A stretch of 64,000 nt of DNA from positions 1 through 64,000 of the forward strand of contig MSGZ01000011.1 of NCBI GenBank assembly GCA_001940925.1, given 5' to 3'. The stretch comes from Ruminococcus sp. Phil11 (GTDB lineage: Bacteria; Bacillota; Clostridia; Oscillospirales; Ruminococcaceae). The position numbers were made by a program, and so were the translations under genes. Below are positions 26,338 through 35,152 of the stretch, piece by piece; position 1 is the first letter of the stretch; each line of letters opens with the position of its first letter. The notes beneath the pieces are model-generated. The model saw nothing but the letters and a program-made list of their open reading frames with translations. It was not told the DNA's origin and searched no databases.

Positions 26338-26413
26338 TGGTGGAGCATACGGGATTCGAACCCGTGACCCCCACACTGCCAGTGTGGTGCGCTCCCAGCT
26401 GCGCTAATGCCCC
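26338..26413 (-). tRNA. tRNA-Ala (GGC)
   Basis: A complete 76-nt tRNA with encoded CCA. The acceptor stem GGGGCAT/ATGCTCC contains the G3:U70 pair that marks alanine tRNA. The anticodon stem-loop is CCACA-CTGGCAG-TGTGG with anticodon GGC. Its 3' half is the attachment site of the integrative element on its left. Confidence 0.95.
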
Positions 26414-26418
26414 GTGAT

Positions 26419-26509
26419 TGGCGGAGATGGTGGGATTCGAACCCACGGAGCGTTTTACCGCTCAAACGATTTCGAGTCGTTCTCGTTATGACCACTTCGA
26501 TACATCTCC
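26419..26509 (-). tRNA. tRNA-Ser (CGA)
   Basis: A 91-nt tRNA with acceptor stem GGAGATG/CATCTCC, discriminator G and encoded CCA. The anticodon stem-loop is AACGA-CTCGAAA-TCGTT (anticodon CGA), and the long variable arm is typical of serine tRNAs. It is co-transcribed with tRNA-Ala, 5 bp apart. Confidence 0.95.
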
Positions 26510-26542
26510 GTCGATCCGACAGCCATTTCTGCCGACTAAAAT

Positions 26543-26571
26543 ATTATACCACATCCGAAAAGAAAAATCAA
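26543..26571 (-). promoter_or_regulatory. Promoter of the tRNA-Ser/tRNA-Ala operon
   Basis: On the minus strand TTGATT (26571-26566), 17 bp, TATAAT (26548-26543), 33 bp before tRNA-Ser. Confidence 0.75.
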
Positions 26572-26608
26572 GAGGTTTTTCAAAAAAAATTGTTTTTCCA
26601 GAAAACAC

Positions 26609-26637
26609 TTGTTTTTTTTTGAGAAATATGCTATACT
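26609..26637 (+). promoter_or_regulatory. Likely promoter of the GH9 cellulase gene
   Basis: TTGTTT (26609-26614), 17 bp, TATACT (26632-26637), 52 bp before the start codon. Confidence 0.5.
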
Positions 26638-26689
26638 ATATGTAAGAGTGCCCTAAAACAGACGGGTACCAAACAGAGGAGGGATTTTT

Positions 26690-29275
26690 ATGGAGTTATT
26701 CCGCAGCAGAACCCGTAGAAAGATCGCGGCGGTGATGGCAGTTATCACGGCAGCTGCTTCCGTACCGTTCTCGAGTTCTATGCCCGTTACCGCGGCCGTC
26801 ACGGATCCGGCCGGTGACTACAACTACGCAAAGGCATTGCAGTATTCGATCTATTTCTACGATGCCAACATGTGCGGAACAGAGGTCGGTGAACACACCC
26901 GCCTTTCATGGCGTGATGATTGCCACACCTATGACGCGCATGTTCCGATGGTGCCATGGGACGGTAATACGGTGGAAGGCGGCGGCACCAACCTTTCGCA
27001 GGCATTCATGGACAAATACAAGGATGTTCTTGACCCGGACGGCGACGGAACGATTGATGTTGCCGGCGGTATGCATGATGCCGGCGACCACGTTGAATTC
27101 GGTATGCCTGAAAACTACGCGGCCGCAACGCTCGGATGGGGATACTATGAGTTCCGGGATTCCTATGTCAAACTTCATCAGGATGATCACATCGAGACGG
27201 TTCTCCGTCACTTCAACGACTATCTGATGAAGTGTACATTCCGCGACAAAGACGGTACAGTCATTGCACACTGCTATCAGGTCGGTGAAGGCGGGATCGA
27301 CCATGCCATCTGGGAGGCTCCCGAGATCGACACGATGGTACGGCCGGCTTACTTCCTGACCGCTGAAAAGCCCCAGACTGATTATGTTGTATCTGCGTGC
27401 GGTTCTCTTGCGATCAACTACCTGAATTTCAAGGACACAGATCCGGAATATGCAGAGAAGTGCCTTGACTATGCAAAAGCTCTCTGGGATTTCGCCAACA
27501 CCAATGAAAAAGAACTTTCCGACAACGGCGACGGCCCCGGACAGTTCTATAATTCCAGCAAGTGGGAAGATGATTACTGCTGGGCAGCGGCATGGATGTA
27601 CAGAGCGACCGGCGATGCCTCTGTATTTGATTACGCCTACAAGATTTTCGACTATTATGCAGCTTCCGGCTGGGTATATTGCTGGAACGATATGTGGAGC
27701 GGTGCTTCCATCCTCTGGGCTGCAATCAATCAGGAACACCCTGAGCTTGACATGGTGCAGAAAATCAGAGATGCACAGGGCAAAAACGAGTATGTATTCG
27801 ATGACTTCTGGGATAATGACTGCGTCGGCAAGATTCTGAGTACGTATAAGGCAAAAACTACCCCGCAGGGTATGGTCTTTATTGACGTCTGGGGAAGCTG
27901 CCGTTATGCTTCTGCATTTGCACTTTGCTGTGCCGTATATGACAAGTACCATAACAACGGTCAGCCAAGCGAGTGGAGTGAGTTTGGAAAAAAGCAAATT
28001 GACTACATCCTCGGCGACAATGATATTACCTACAAGGAAACCGAAAAGCAGACGGTTCTGGCCGGAAGAAACGGCGATCACGGCAAGAGAGTTTTCCTGT
28101 GCGGCTATGACGAAACCTATTCCGTTATGAATCCGCACCACCGTGCTGCCTCCGGACTCACAATGGCAGAGGATCCCCGCAAGCAGAAGCATACACTCTG
28201 GGGTGCGCTGGCCGGCGGACCTGACAACAAAGATGCACACAGCGACAGCACCAATGACTGGCGTGAAAACGAGGTTACGATCGACTATAACGCAGCATTC
28301 GTCGGTGCCTGTGCAGCGATGTATCAGTACTACGGCACAGATGATATGAAGGTCACTGAGAACTTCCCGCCTGCCGAACAGATCAGCGAGGAAGAACAGC
28401 AGGGCGGAAGCGGCTACTGGGTCGAAGCAATGGGACGTGATGTCCGCAATGATGACGGCACCGGTGCTGTGGAGGTTTCCCTCAAGGTATATTCCGGTCT
28501 GCCCAAGCCCTCGAAGGACATTACAATCAGATACTATATCGACCTTTCTGAAGTCGCAAAACCGGATATTGTACATGCTAAGAAGCTGTACGATCAGGCA
28601 GAGGCCGAAATCAAGGGCTCTTCCATCGAAGTCAAAGATCCCGTTAAATGGGATAAGATGGATAATGTATACTATGTTGAGCTCAAATGGGATGGCTGTA
28701 CTTTTGCCAACAGCGGTAAGAAGACACAGTTTGAGGTCGGCTTCTACGGCATCGGTTATACCGATCCGGATACTCACAAATATATCGTATACGACTGGGA
28801 TCCGACGAATGACTGGAGCTTTAAGACACTGAAGCTGGGCGAAAAGGGCGACTTCTATGAAGTAGAGAACCCGCCTGAGGTGCTCAACGAACATATCTGC
28901 ATCTATGACAACGGTGTATTGGTCGGCGGTATCGAACCTGACGGCACAGAACCGGAAGAGAATGCTGCATCTGCTGCCACAACGACCGTCAACCCGAATG
29001 CTTCTGAAAACAAAACTACGACGACAAAGGCTGCTGTCACGACGGCCGGCACGCCGAATAAAGTAACTGTTACCTTGATCGGTGATGCCAACTGCGACGG
29101 CAAGGCAGACGTTTCCGATGCTGTTCTGATCGCCAGAATCGCTGTTGAGGACAAGGCTGCCGTGATTACCTCGCAGGGTATTGCAAACGGCGACTGCAAC
29201 AGAGACGGTTCTCTGTCTCCGGATGACATCGTCGCACTGCTGCGCCACATCGCAAAAATCGAGATCCTGAAATAA
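26690..29275 (+). CDS. Cellulosomal GH9 cellulase with CBM3 and dockerin
   Basis: The 861-aa secreted enzyme should hydrolyse cellulose. A signal peptide (about 1-36) is followed by the GH9 barrel (about 42-560). It carries D130-AGD-D133 (the pair that holds water/base), the NPHHRAASG motif and a late WRENEVTIDYNAAF with the acid Glu. A CBM3c-like module (about 575-745; YYIDLSEV, YVELKWDG) normally feeds a cellulose chain to the active site. A Thr/Ala linker leads to a C-terminal type I dockerin with two Ca loops (DANCDGKADVSDA and DCNRDGSLSPDD). This architecture is that of processive endoglucanases. The start has AGGAGGG upstream. Confidence 0.93.
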   Translation: MELFRSRTRRKIAAVMAVITAAASVPFSSSMPVTAAVTDPAGDYNYAKALQYSIYFYDANMCGTEVGEHTRLSWRDDCHTYDAHVPMVPWDGNTVEGGGTNLSQAFMDKYKDVLDPDGDGTIDVAGGMHDAGDHVEFGMPENYAAATLGWGYYEFRDSYVKLHQDDHIETVLRHFNDYLMKCTFRDKDGTVIAHCYQVGEGGIDHAIWEAPEIDTMVRPAYFLTAEKPQTDYVVSACGSLAINYLNFKDTDPEYAEKCLDYAKALWDFANTNEKELSDNGDGPGQFYNSSKWEDDYCWAAAWMYRATGDASVFDYAYKIFDYYAASGWVYCWNDMWSGASILWAAINQEHPELDMVQKIRDAQGKNEYVFDDFWDNDCVGKILSTYKAKTTPQGMVFIDVWGSCRYASAFALCCAVYDKYHNNGQPSEWSEFGKKQIDYILGDNDITYKETEKQTVLAGRNGDHGKRVFLCGYDETYSVMNPHHRAASGLTMAEDPRKQKHTLWGALAGGPDNKDAHSDSTNDWRENEVTIDYNAAFVGACAAMYQYYGTDDMKVTENFPPAEQISEEEQQGGSGYWVEAMGRDVRNDDGTGAVEVSLKVYSGLPKPSKDITIRYYIDLSEVAKPDIVHAKKLYDQAEAEIKGSSIEVKDPVKWDKMDNVYYVELKWDGCTFANSGKKTQFEVGFYGIGYTDPDTHKYIVYDWDPTNDWSFKTLKLGEKGDFYEVENPPEVLNEHICIYDNGVLVGGIEPDGTEPEENAASAATTTVNPNASENKTTTTKAAVTTAGTPNKVTVTLIGDANCDGKADVSDAVLIARIAVEDKAAVITSQGIANGDCNRDGSLSPDDIVALLRHIAKIEILK

Positions 29276-29285
29276 GAGATCATGA

Positions 29286-29327
29286 GGTGCCTGCTGCCGC
29301 TCTCAAGCGCCGGCAGGCATCCCGTTT
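29286..29327 (+). terminator. Terminator after the GH9 gene
   Basis: TGCCTGC pairs with GCAGGCA with further partial pairing inside, followed by CCCGTTTTT. Confidence 0.55.
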
Positions 29328-29350
29328 TTCAGAAAGGAAGGTTACAAGAT

Positions 29351-30427
29351 ATGAGACAGATCAGTGATATCCGCGAGCAGGCTTCCGATATCGGCGTCTT
29401 TTTCCCGCTCTCTTACGAAACGGAATCGCTTGATATGCCCGGTGAACTGCACGGACACGCAATTGCATCCCGCAATGTGCTGATGATGCAGCCGGGGCAT
29501 GATGCGGATGCATCCGGTGCGCCGACAGCCGCAACGATCGCGCGCTATCAGGCGGCCGTGCAGGAAAGACAGTACAGCATCGTTCTGCTGGAGCCTGCCG
29601 CGATCGCAGAAAATGCGCGTAAGCACGAGAATGATCTTGTGATCGGTGAACAGACGCAGCAGGCATTTGCAAAGCTGATCGAAGCGATCAGGCAGACGGC
29701 ACAGGAAGTATTCGGCAGCGAGCCGCTGGTCGTTGCACTGCTGGATCACGCCGGGCATCACGCGTTGTATCCGGTCTCCATGGAGCACAGCCCCTCACTG
29801 CCGACTGATGCACGCATCCTGTCTGACGACGAACTGACTGCGATGGTCGTTTCCTGCGGTCAGGCGGCAAAGGCTGCGGAGCAGGCCGGTGCTGACGGCA
29901 TCTCACTGAATGCAGCAGACCGCAGTCTCTTTGGTGAGAGCCTTGCGGCGTTCCACAGAGACGGCAAGTTCGGCGGCGATTTCGATGACCGTTCGCGCTT
30001 TATCCGCGACTGCTATACCGCCATGAAAATGCTGACAACGGACAAGTTGTTCTATACGCTCCGCCTGACACTGAGTGACGGCGTCCCGCAGCCGGACGGC
30101 TGGGGCATGGCATTCGAGGACAGCTCTGCGCCCGATCTGTACGAACCGGGACTGCTGCTGAAGATCATGCAGGCACTTTACGGCGTAGAGCTTGTGTTCT
30201 GTACGATCGGCATTCCGCAGATCAACTGGATGCTTGCCGCAGAACCGGAATCCGATCTGATCCGTCTGAGCCGCCTCTGCACCTGCATTGCGATGCTCGA
30301 CAGTGATCTGCAGCAGAATGTGCAGCTGGTCGTACCGGAGCTCCCGAGCGAGGATATCCCGTTTGCAAATCTTGCGTCCGGCATGATCGCAGGCGAATTT
30401 GCTTCGTTCGGCGGATTCCTCGGATAA
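29351..30427 (+). CDS. Old-yellow-enzyme-like TIM-barrel protein, degenerate
   Basis: The 358-aa protein resembles NADH:flavin oxidoreductases: QAAKAAEQAGADGISLNAADRSLFGES then KFGGDFDDRSRFIRDCY aligns with the family's AGFDGVEIHAAHGYL...YGGS-ENR-RF segment. The catalytic His pair is replaced by Asn-Ala-Ala-Asp, and the N-terminal flavin part is short, so redox activity is doubtful. The ATG at 29351 follows AAAGGAAGG; an earlier ATG lies in the preceding terminator. It lies 18 bp before rqcH. Function unknown. Confidence 0.6.
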   Translation: MRQISDIREQASDIGVFFPLSYETESLDMPGELHGHAIASRNVLMMQPGHDADASGAPTAATIARYQAAVQERQYSIVLLEPAAIAENARKHENDLVIGEQTQQAFAKLIEAIRQTAQEVFGSEPLVVALLDHAGHHALYPVSMEHSPSLPTDARILSDDELTAMVVSCGQAAKAAEQAGADGISLNAADRSLFGESLAAFHRDGKFGGDFDDRSRFIRDCYTAMKMLTTDKLFYTLRLTLSDGVPQPDGWGMAFEDSSAPDLYEPGLLLKIMQALYGVELVFCTIGIPQINWMLAAEPESDLIRLSRLCTCIAMLDSDLQQNVQLVVPELPSEDIPFANLASGMIAGEFASFGGFLG

Positions 30428-30445
30428 CCGCGAAAGGGGATATTC

Positions 30446-32203
30446 ATGGCATTAGACGGCGCATTTCTGCACTGTATCAAAGAGGAGCTTCTTCCGCTAA
30501 CCGGCAGCCGGATCGACAAAATTTACCAGCCGACACGCGACGAACTGATTTTGTCCTTCCGGACAAAGGGCGGTGCTGTCCGCGTACTCTTTTCAGTATC
30601 TGCAGATGCAGCACGTGTTCACATCACCGGCACATCGCCGGAAAATCCGCCGCAGCCGCCGATGTTCTGTATGCTTCTGCGCAAGCATCTGAGCGGCGGC
30701 AAGCTGGAAGCGGTCGAGCAAGACGGTCTGGAGCGCATCCTCCGGTTCCGCATCCGTGCGAATAACGAAATGGGCGATTCGATTGTCCTGACGCTCGTCT
30801 GCGAGATCATGGGACGGTTTTCCAACGTGATCCTTGTCAATGAGCACGGCAGGATCATCGACAGTCTGCGCCGCGTGGATGAGGAGATCTCCCGCGTCCG
30901 GCTTGTGCTGCCCGGTATGGAATATCTTGCCCCGCCGCGTGATGACAGGATCTGTCTGCTTTCCTGCACGGATGACGAGATCATTGCAAAGACCGCCGCC
31001 GCACCGCCGGTCGCGTTTTCCAAAGCGGCGATCAAGCTGTTTGAAGGCGTTTCTCCTGTTGTCGCACGCGAATGGGAGTTCTACATCGGACGCGGCAGCG
31101 ACATTCTGCTCCCGCTGAACGATGCGCAGAATGAGCGGATGCTTTTTACGCTGCACCGCACACAGGCAATGCTCTCGGATGCGTCCGCGCGGCAGTACAC
31201 GCTCCTGCGTACAAAAGAGGGACAGATCAAGGATTTTTCGTACATGCATATCGCACAGTACGGCTCGCTCATGGTGACTGCGGAATACCCGACGGCCAGT
31301 GAACTGCTTGATGCGTTCTATGCGCAGCGCGATCATTATACGCGGCTGCATCAGCGGGCGAACGACCTGTTCCGGTTCCTCATCAATACCTCGGAGCGCA
31401 TTGCCAAGCGTGTAGCAAACCAAAAGGAGGAGCTGCTGGCCTGCGATTCCATGGAGGCAGACCGCCGCCGCGGTGATCTGATCTCCGCGAATCTTTACCG
31501 CATCAATCGCGGAGATTCCGTCGCAAGGGTTGAGGACTTCTACGACGAAAATTGTCCGGTCACGGAGATCCCGCTGGATGTGCGCCTGACACCGGCACAG
31601 AATGCGCAGGCATACTATAAAAAATACCGCAAGGCCTGTACGGCGAAGAAAAAGCTCACCGAGTTGATCGCGTCCGGTGAGCAGGAACAGCAGTATATCG
31701 ACAGCGTTTTTGATGCGCTGACCCGTGCGGAATGCGAATCCGATATCGTGCAGCTCCGTGTCGAGCTGACCGAGCAGGGCTATCTGCGGGAGAACCGCAA
31801 GGCCGGCAAGCCGCCGAAGCCGATGCAGCCGCTGCATTTCCGTTCGAGCGACGGGCTTGATATCTTTGTCGGGCGGAACAACAAGCAGAACGATCAGCTG
31901 ACGCTGAAATTTGCCGCAAAATCGGATATCTGGCTGCATACGCAGCTGGTGCACGGCGCACATGTCATCCTCTGTACAGACGGGATGCCCGCGCCGGACC
32001 GCTCCGTCGAAGAAGCCGCAATTCTTGCAGCATACTATAGCAAGGGGCGCGAATCCGCACAGGTCAAGGTCGATTACTGTCCGGCAAAATTCGTGAAGAA
32101 GCCCTCCGGCGCAAGACCGGGCATGGTGATCTACACGAATTATCAAACCGCATTTGTCGATCCCGATGCGGAGCTTGCAGAACGGCTGCGCGTAAAAGAA
32201 TAA
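30446..32203 (+). CDS. rqcH: Ribosome quality-control protein RqcH (NFACT family)
   Basis: The 585-aa protein binds stalled 50S subunits with peptidyl-tRNA and directs addition of alanine tails. It has the NFACT-N domain (ALDGAFLHCIKEEL; SRIDKIYQP), a central coiled-coil region (about 290-440, with YYKKYRKA) and the NFACT-R domain at the end (FVGRNNKQNDQLTLKFAAKSDIWLHTQ split across the loop, then GAHVIL). The motif order is that of RqcH/Rqc2/FpbA. Older annotations call it fibronectin-binding protein. An AAAGGGG site precedes the ATG. Confidence 0.9.
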   Translation: MALDGAFLHCIKEELLPLTGSRIDKIYQPTRDELILSFRTKGGAVRVLFSVSADAARVHITGTSPENPPQPPMFCMLLRKHLSGGKLEAVEQDGLERILRFRIRANNEMGDSIVLTLVCEIMGRFSNVILVNEHGRIIDSLRRVDEEISRVRLVLPGMEYLAPPRDDRICLLSCTDDEIIAKTAAAPPVAFSKAAIKLFEGVSPVVAREWEFYIGRGSDILLPLNDAQNERMLFTLHRTQAMLSDASARQYTLLRTKEGQIKDFSYMHIAQYGSLMVTAEYPTASELLDAFYAQRDHYTRLHQRANDLFRFLINTSERIAKRVANQKEELLACDSMEADRRRGDLISANLYRINRGDSVARVEDFYDENCPVTEIPLDVRLTPAQNAQAYYKKYRKACTAKKKLTELIASGEQEQQYIDSVFDALTRAECESDIVQLRVELTEQGYLRENRKAGKPPKPMQPLHFRSSDGLDIFVGRNNKQNDQLTLKFAAKSDIWLHTQLVHGAHVILCTDGMPAPDRSVEEAAILAAYYSKGRESAQVKVDYCPAKFVKKPSGARPGMVIYTNYQTAFVDPDAELAERLRVKE

Positions 32204-32208
32204 CGAAA

Positions 32209-32245
32209 TACCGCCGGTGTACTGAAATACACCGGCGGTTCTGTT
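32209..32245 (+). terminator. Bidirectional terminator after rqcH
   Basis: ACCGCCGGTGTA pairs perfectly with TACACCGGCGGT around CTGAAA, followed by TCTGTT on plus and ATTTCGTT on minus. It separates convergent genes. Confidence 0.8.
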
Positions 32246-32249
32246 CATA

Positions 32250-33707
32250 TTATGCAGCATCATCCGAAAGCTGAATCTCTGCCGTACCGGCCTGTACCCA
32301 TCTGCCGTCGGACAGTACCGTGACCGCAACAGTCCCGGAGGCAGAATCAGCGGGGAGATAAGCAGAAAAGCCGTTTGCCTGATGCTGTTCCAGCTCAAGC
32401 GCTTCCTGTTCACAGGCAAGGAATGCCTCATAAGTCTGGCCGTTTACCGTCAGATAAACAGCATCGGCGTTATCGTATGCCGCATCAAACAGGCCGTAAA
32501 CATGCAGATATGCACCGGCCTGTTCACTTTCCATGCGAATCGGCATTGCACCGTCTGCAGGCTCCGCTGCGGGAATCTCCGCATAGGGTGCCGGCATTCT
32601 CGGCGCGTATGTCAGCAGACGCTGCAGATTGCGCTCAACCAGTTCGTAGACGACATAATCCGCAGGAGCCGTTTCCAGCATATCAAGCGGAATCGCATTG
32701 GCACGCTGGAAGGTGCAGGACGCGAACCGTTCCGCAAGCAGGGGGATCAGTGCTCTGCCGAATGAATCGCGGAACATCAGCAGACTGCCTTCTCCCGTAT
32801 CACAGGCCGTTTTGATCGAAAGATCGTCAATGCTGCGCATTCTGCCGATCGTCCGGTAGGTCTGCGGAACCGCATAGACCGCATTCCGATCCGGGTTCTG
32901 TTCGGCAGGGGAGAGCATCCCCCAGAGATCGCCTTCCCAGTCGCAGGTTTCCGTGCGCTCTGCATCCGCATAGCCGCGGTCGTCGAGAGAGAGCGTCTGC
33001 ATCAAAGTCTGATACCCGAGCATGGCACCGTCGCCGTTCCAGTGCGTATCGAGCTTGTGATAAAGCTGTCGGTCACCGGATGCAGCAGCGTCACGCAGGA
33101 CAGTCCGCCAGTCGCAGACCGTCAGATCACTTTGCCGGAGCGCGTCAGACAGCGCATCCAGATTGTTTTCGCTGCCGGTATGCAGATAGCGCGCCGGCAG
33201 ATTATCCGGATAGATGCTTGCTTTATTGGGCGCAGCTGCAAATACAAACGCCGCGCCGTGCTGTGCTGCATAATCGCGCATCAGCTGTAAATTCCGCACG
33301 CAATGTCTGATCTCGGCGTCATTCAGCGAACGGACACCGGTCGCATCGGGGATCGTCGGCGTAAAATAAAGCCATCCGTCCCTGCCGATGATGACGTCCT
33401 TTTCCGAGGAAACGCCGAAAAGCTTACTTGTCAGTTTGCCGTAAGCAGTCACAAGCTGCGTGCGCAGGCCGAACCGGTCGCTGAACCATGATTCGTACTG
33501 CATCGTAAAGTCTTTGTTAAGCGCACCGTCCTCCGTGCGGAGCTGCGGCTTATCTGCGAGCACGCGGTTTTCCGCAGTGACTTCCTCCGCATCAGCGTCC
33601 GGGTTTTGCAGTTCGCTGCGGATCAGCACCGCACTCGGAACGGCCAGCACACAGCAGACCGCCCCCGCATAGATGATCCGGAATGCATTTTTCAGTTTAT
33701 CCTTCAT
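32250..33707 (-). CDS. DHHW/AlgJ-like SGNH protein, O-acetylation partner
   Basis: The 485-aa protein has an N-terminal signal anchor and an AlgX/AlgJ-like SGNH domain (about 75-375): NRVLADKPQL, DRFGLRTQLV, DGWLYFTPT, YHKLDTHWNGDGAMLGY (the conserved D-x-H-W) and LMFRDSFGRALIPLL (catalytic Ser). A beta-rich tail of about 110 residues follows. Such proteins transfer acetyl groups to extracellular polysaccharide with an MBOAT partner, which is encoded immediately upstream. The ATG at 33707 follows GGGAGGC. Confidence 0.85.
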   Translation of the reverse strand: MKDKLKNAFRIIYAGAVCCVLAVPSAVLIRSELQNPDADAEEVTAENRVLADKPQLRTEDGALNKDFTMQYESWFSDRFGLRTQLVTAYGKLTSKLFGVSSEKDVIIGRDGWLYFTPTIPDATGVRSLNDAEIRHCVRNLQLMRDYAAQHGAAFVFAAAPNKASIYPDNLPARYLHTGSENNLDALSDALRQSDLTVCDWRTVLRDAAASGDRQLYHKLDTHWNGDGAMLGYQTLMQTLSLDDRGYADAERTETCDWEGDLWGMLSPAEQNPDRNAVYAVPQTYRTIGRMRSIDDLSIKTACDTGEGSLLMFRDSFGRALIPLLAERFASCTFQRANAIPLDMLETAPADYVVYELVERNLQRLLTYAPRMPAPYAEIPAAEPADGAMPIRMESEQAGAYLHVYGLFDAAYDNADAVYLTVNGQTYEAFLACEQEALELEQHQANGFSAYLPADSASGTVAVTVLSDGRWVQAGTAEIQLSDDAA

Positions 33708-33721
33708 GGCAGCCTCCCGGA

Positions 33722-35134
33722 TCAGAATCGGAAATAAATAAACGGATGATAGGTCGTCGCAGCCGCGTTCATGATACAAAGGACGAGCAGGACTGCGGTG
33801 ACAACGGAAAGCACCGCCTCAGCAGGCGCAGCGGCTTTCTTTTTCGCATACTCAGCGAGATTGAACGGAACCGGCGTCGCGCCGATCAGCGCAAGAATGA
33901 TAACTGTCAGCGTCAGCGGCGTCAGCAGTTGTGTGCAGGCAGAAAGTGCCGTCATGGACAGATTTTTCCCGCTGAACATGCAGACATAGAAGCGGAATGC
34001 CTGCGAAACGGTATCGGCGCGGAAAATGACGAATGCGCATACAACCGCAAGGACCGTATACAGATGCAGATACCAGCTGCGCTTCGGCGGGTCCTTTTTG
34101 CCCTTGCGGACGATCGACTCAAGATGCATGAGCGCACCGTTGACTGCACCCCAGAGGACAAACGTCCAGCTTGCACCGTGCCAGAGACCGGTACAAAGGA
34201 ACACGATCCACTTGTTCCGGACAGTCTTGGCCTCACCCTCGCGGTTGCCGCCGAGCGGGATATACAGATACTCCCGGAACCATGTCGTCAGGGAGATATG
34301 CCAGCGGCGCCAGAACTCCGTGATCGAAGCAGAACAGTACGGATAGCGGAAATTCTCCGGGAATTCAAAGCCGAAGATCCTGCCCATGCCGATCGCCATA
34401 TCGCTGTAGCCGGAAAAATCGTAGTAGATCTGCAGCGTATAGCAGAACGCCCCGAGCCATGCCGTCGGCAGTGCCAGCGTATCGGTCATGCCGAACACGG
34501 TATCGGCAATCAGTCCGACGTTATCGGCAATCAGCAGCTTTTTTGACAGGCCGAAGATCATTCTGCGGATGCCCGCTGCGAGCTGCTCCGGCGTCGAATG
34601 CCGCGCCGTCAGCGCATCCTCAACAGTCTGATAGCGGACGATCGGTCCGGCGATCAGCTGCGGGAAGAATGCGATATACAGCAGCAGCCGGAAATAATTG
34701 CGCTGCGGCTTCGCCTCATCTCTCGATACATCCATGATGTAGGAGATCGCCTGAAACACAAAAAATGAAATGCCGATCGGCAGGCGAAGTCCGAGCATCG
34801 GAACGCTGCACCCGAACAGGCTGTTGACTGTTCCGAGCAGGAAATCGGCGTACTTATAAAGACAAAGTACGCCGAGATCACCGATAATGCCGAGCGGCAG
34901 AAAGATTTTTCGATACAGCCCGCCTTTTTTGAGCAGAATTGCGCTGCCCCAGCTCCAGAGCACGACGCCGAGCATCAGAATGCAGGCGACCGGCTCTCCG
35001 AAGCCGTAAAAGATCAGGCTCGCGACGGTCAGCAGTGCATTCCGGACACGCAGCAGCTTGGCCGGGATCAGGAAATACAGCGCGACCGTCAGCGGAAAGA
35101 ACAGAAAAAGAAAAATCGGACTGCTGAATGTCAT
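33722..35134 (-). CDS. MBOAT-family O-acyltransferase (AlgI/DltB-like)
   Basis: The 470-aa polytopic protein moves acetyl groups across the membrane. It shows the AlgI patterns RFPIGISFFVFQAISY-like (here LPIGISFFVFQAISYIMDV), PQLIAGPIVRY, GYSDMAIGMGRIFGFEFPENF, WRRWHISLTTWFREYLY and the catalytic His in GLWHGASWTFVLWG. About ten membrane segments. It lies 14 bp upstream of the DHHW gene and 18 bp after a lipoprotein gene, forming a surface-polysaccharide acetylation unit. The target glycan is not encoded nearby. Confidence 0.9.
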   Translation of the reverse strand: MTFSSPIFLFLFFPLTVALYFLIPAKLLRVRNALLTVASLIFYGFGEPVACILMLGVVLWSWGSAILLKKGGLYRKIFLPLGIIGDLGVLCLYKYADFLLGTVNSLFGCSVPMLGLRLPIGISFFVFQAISYIMDVSRDEAKPQRNYFRLLLYIAFFPQLIAGPIVRYQTVEDALTARHSTPEQLAAGIRRMIFGLSKKLLIADNVGLIADTVFGMTDTLALPTAWLGAFCYTLQIYYDFSGYSDMAIGMGRIFGFEFPENFRYPYCSASITEFWRRWHISLTTWFREYLYIPLGGNREGEAKTVRNKWIVFLCTGLWHGASWTFVLWGAVNGALMHLESIVRKGKKDPPKRSWYLHLYTVLAVVCAFVIFRADTVSQAFRFYVCMFSGKNLSMTALSACTQLLTPLTLTVIILALIGATPVPFNLAEYAKKKAAAPAEAVLSVVTAVLLVLCIMNAAATTYHPFIYFRF

Positions 35135-35152
35135 AACAGGCTTCCTCTTGGA

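Larger units (their letters stand above)
18521..26382. mobile_element. Integrative element in tRNA-Ala carrying a zinc-uptake operon
   Basis: The 3' half of tRNA-Ala(GGC) is present twice in direct orientation, 18521-18566 and 26337-26382, matching at 44 of 46 bases. The intact tRNA lies at the right end next to a tyrosine integrase gene, as expected for insertion into a tRNA 3' end. Both ends carry two TAGTGTCCAA repeats just inside. The 7.8-kb interior holds an integrase, an XRE regulator, two small broken genes and the znu-type operon. No relaxase or structural phage gene is seen. Frameshifts in three genes suggest the element can no longer move on its own. Confidence 0.8.

Noticed and set aside
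26906-29248. A 780-codon open frame on the minus strand
   Set aside because: It lies entirely antisense to the GH9 cellulase gene, has no ribosome site and gives a Val/Arg/Cys-rich product without domains.
30593-32431. A 612-codon open frame on the minus strand
   Set aside because: Antisense to rqcH and crossing its terminator; no recognisable motifs.
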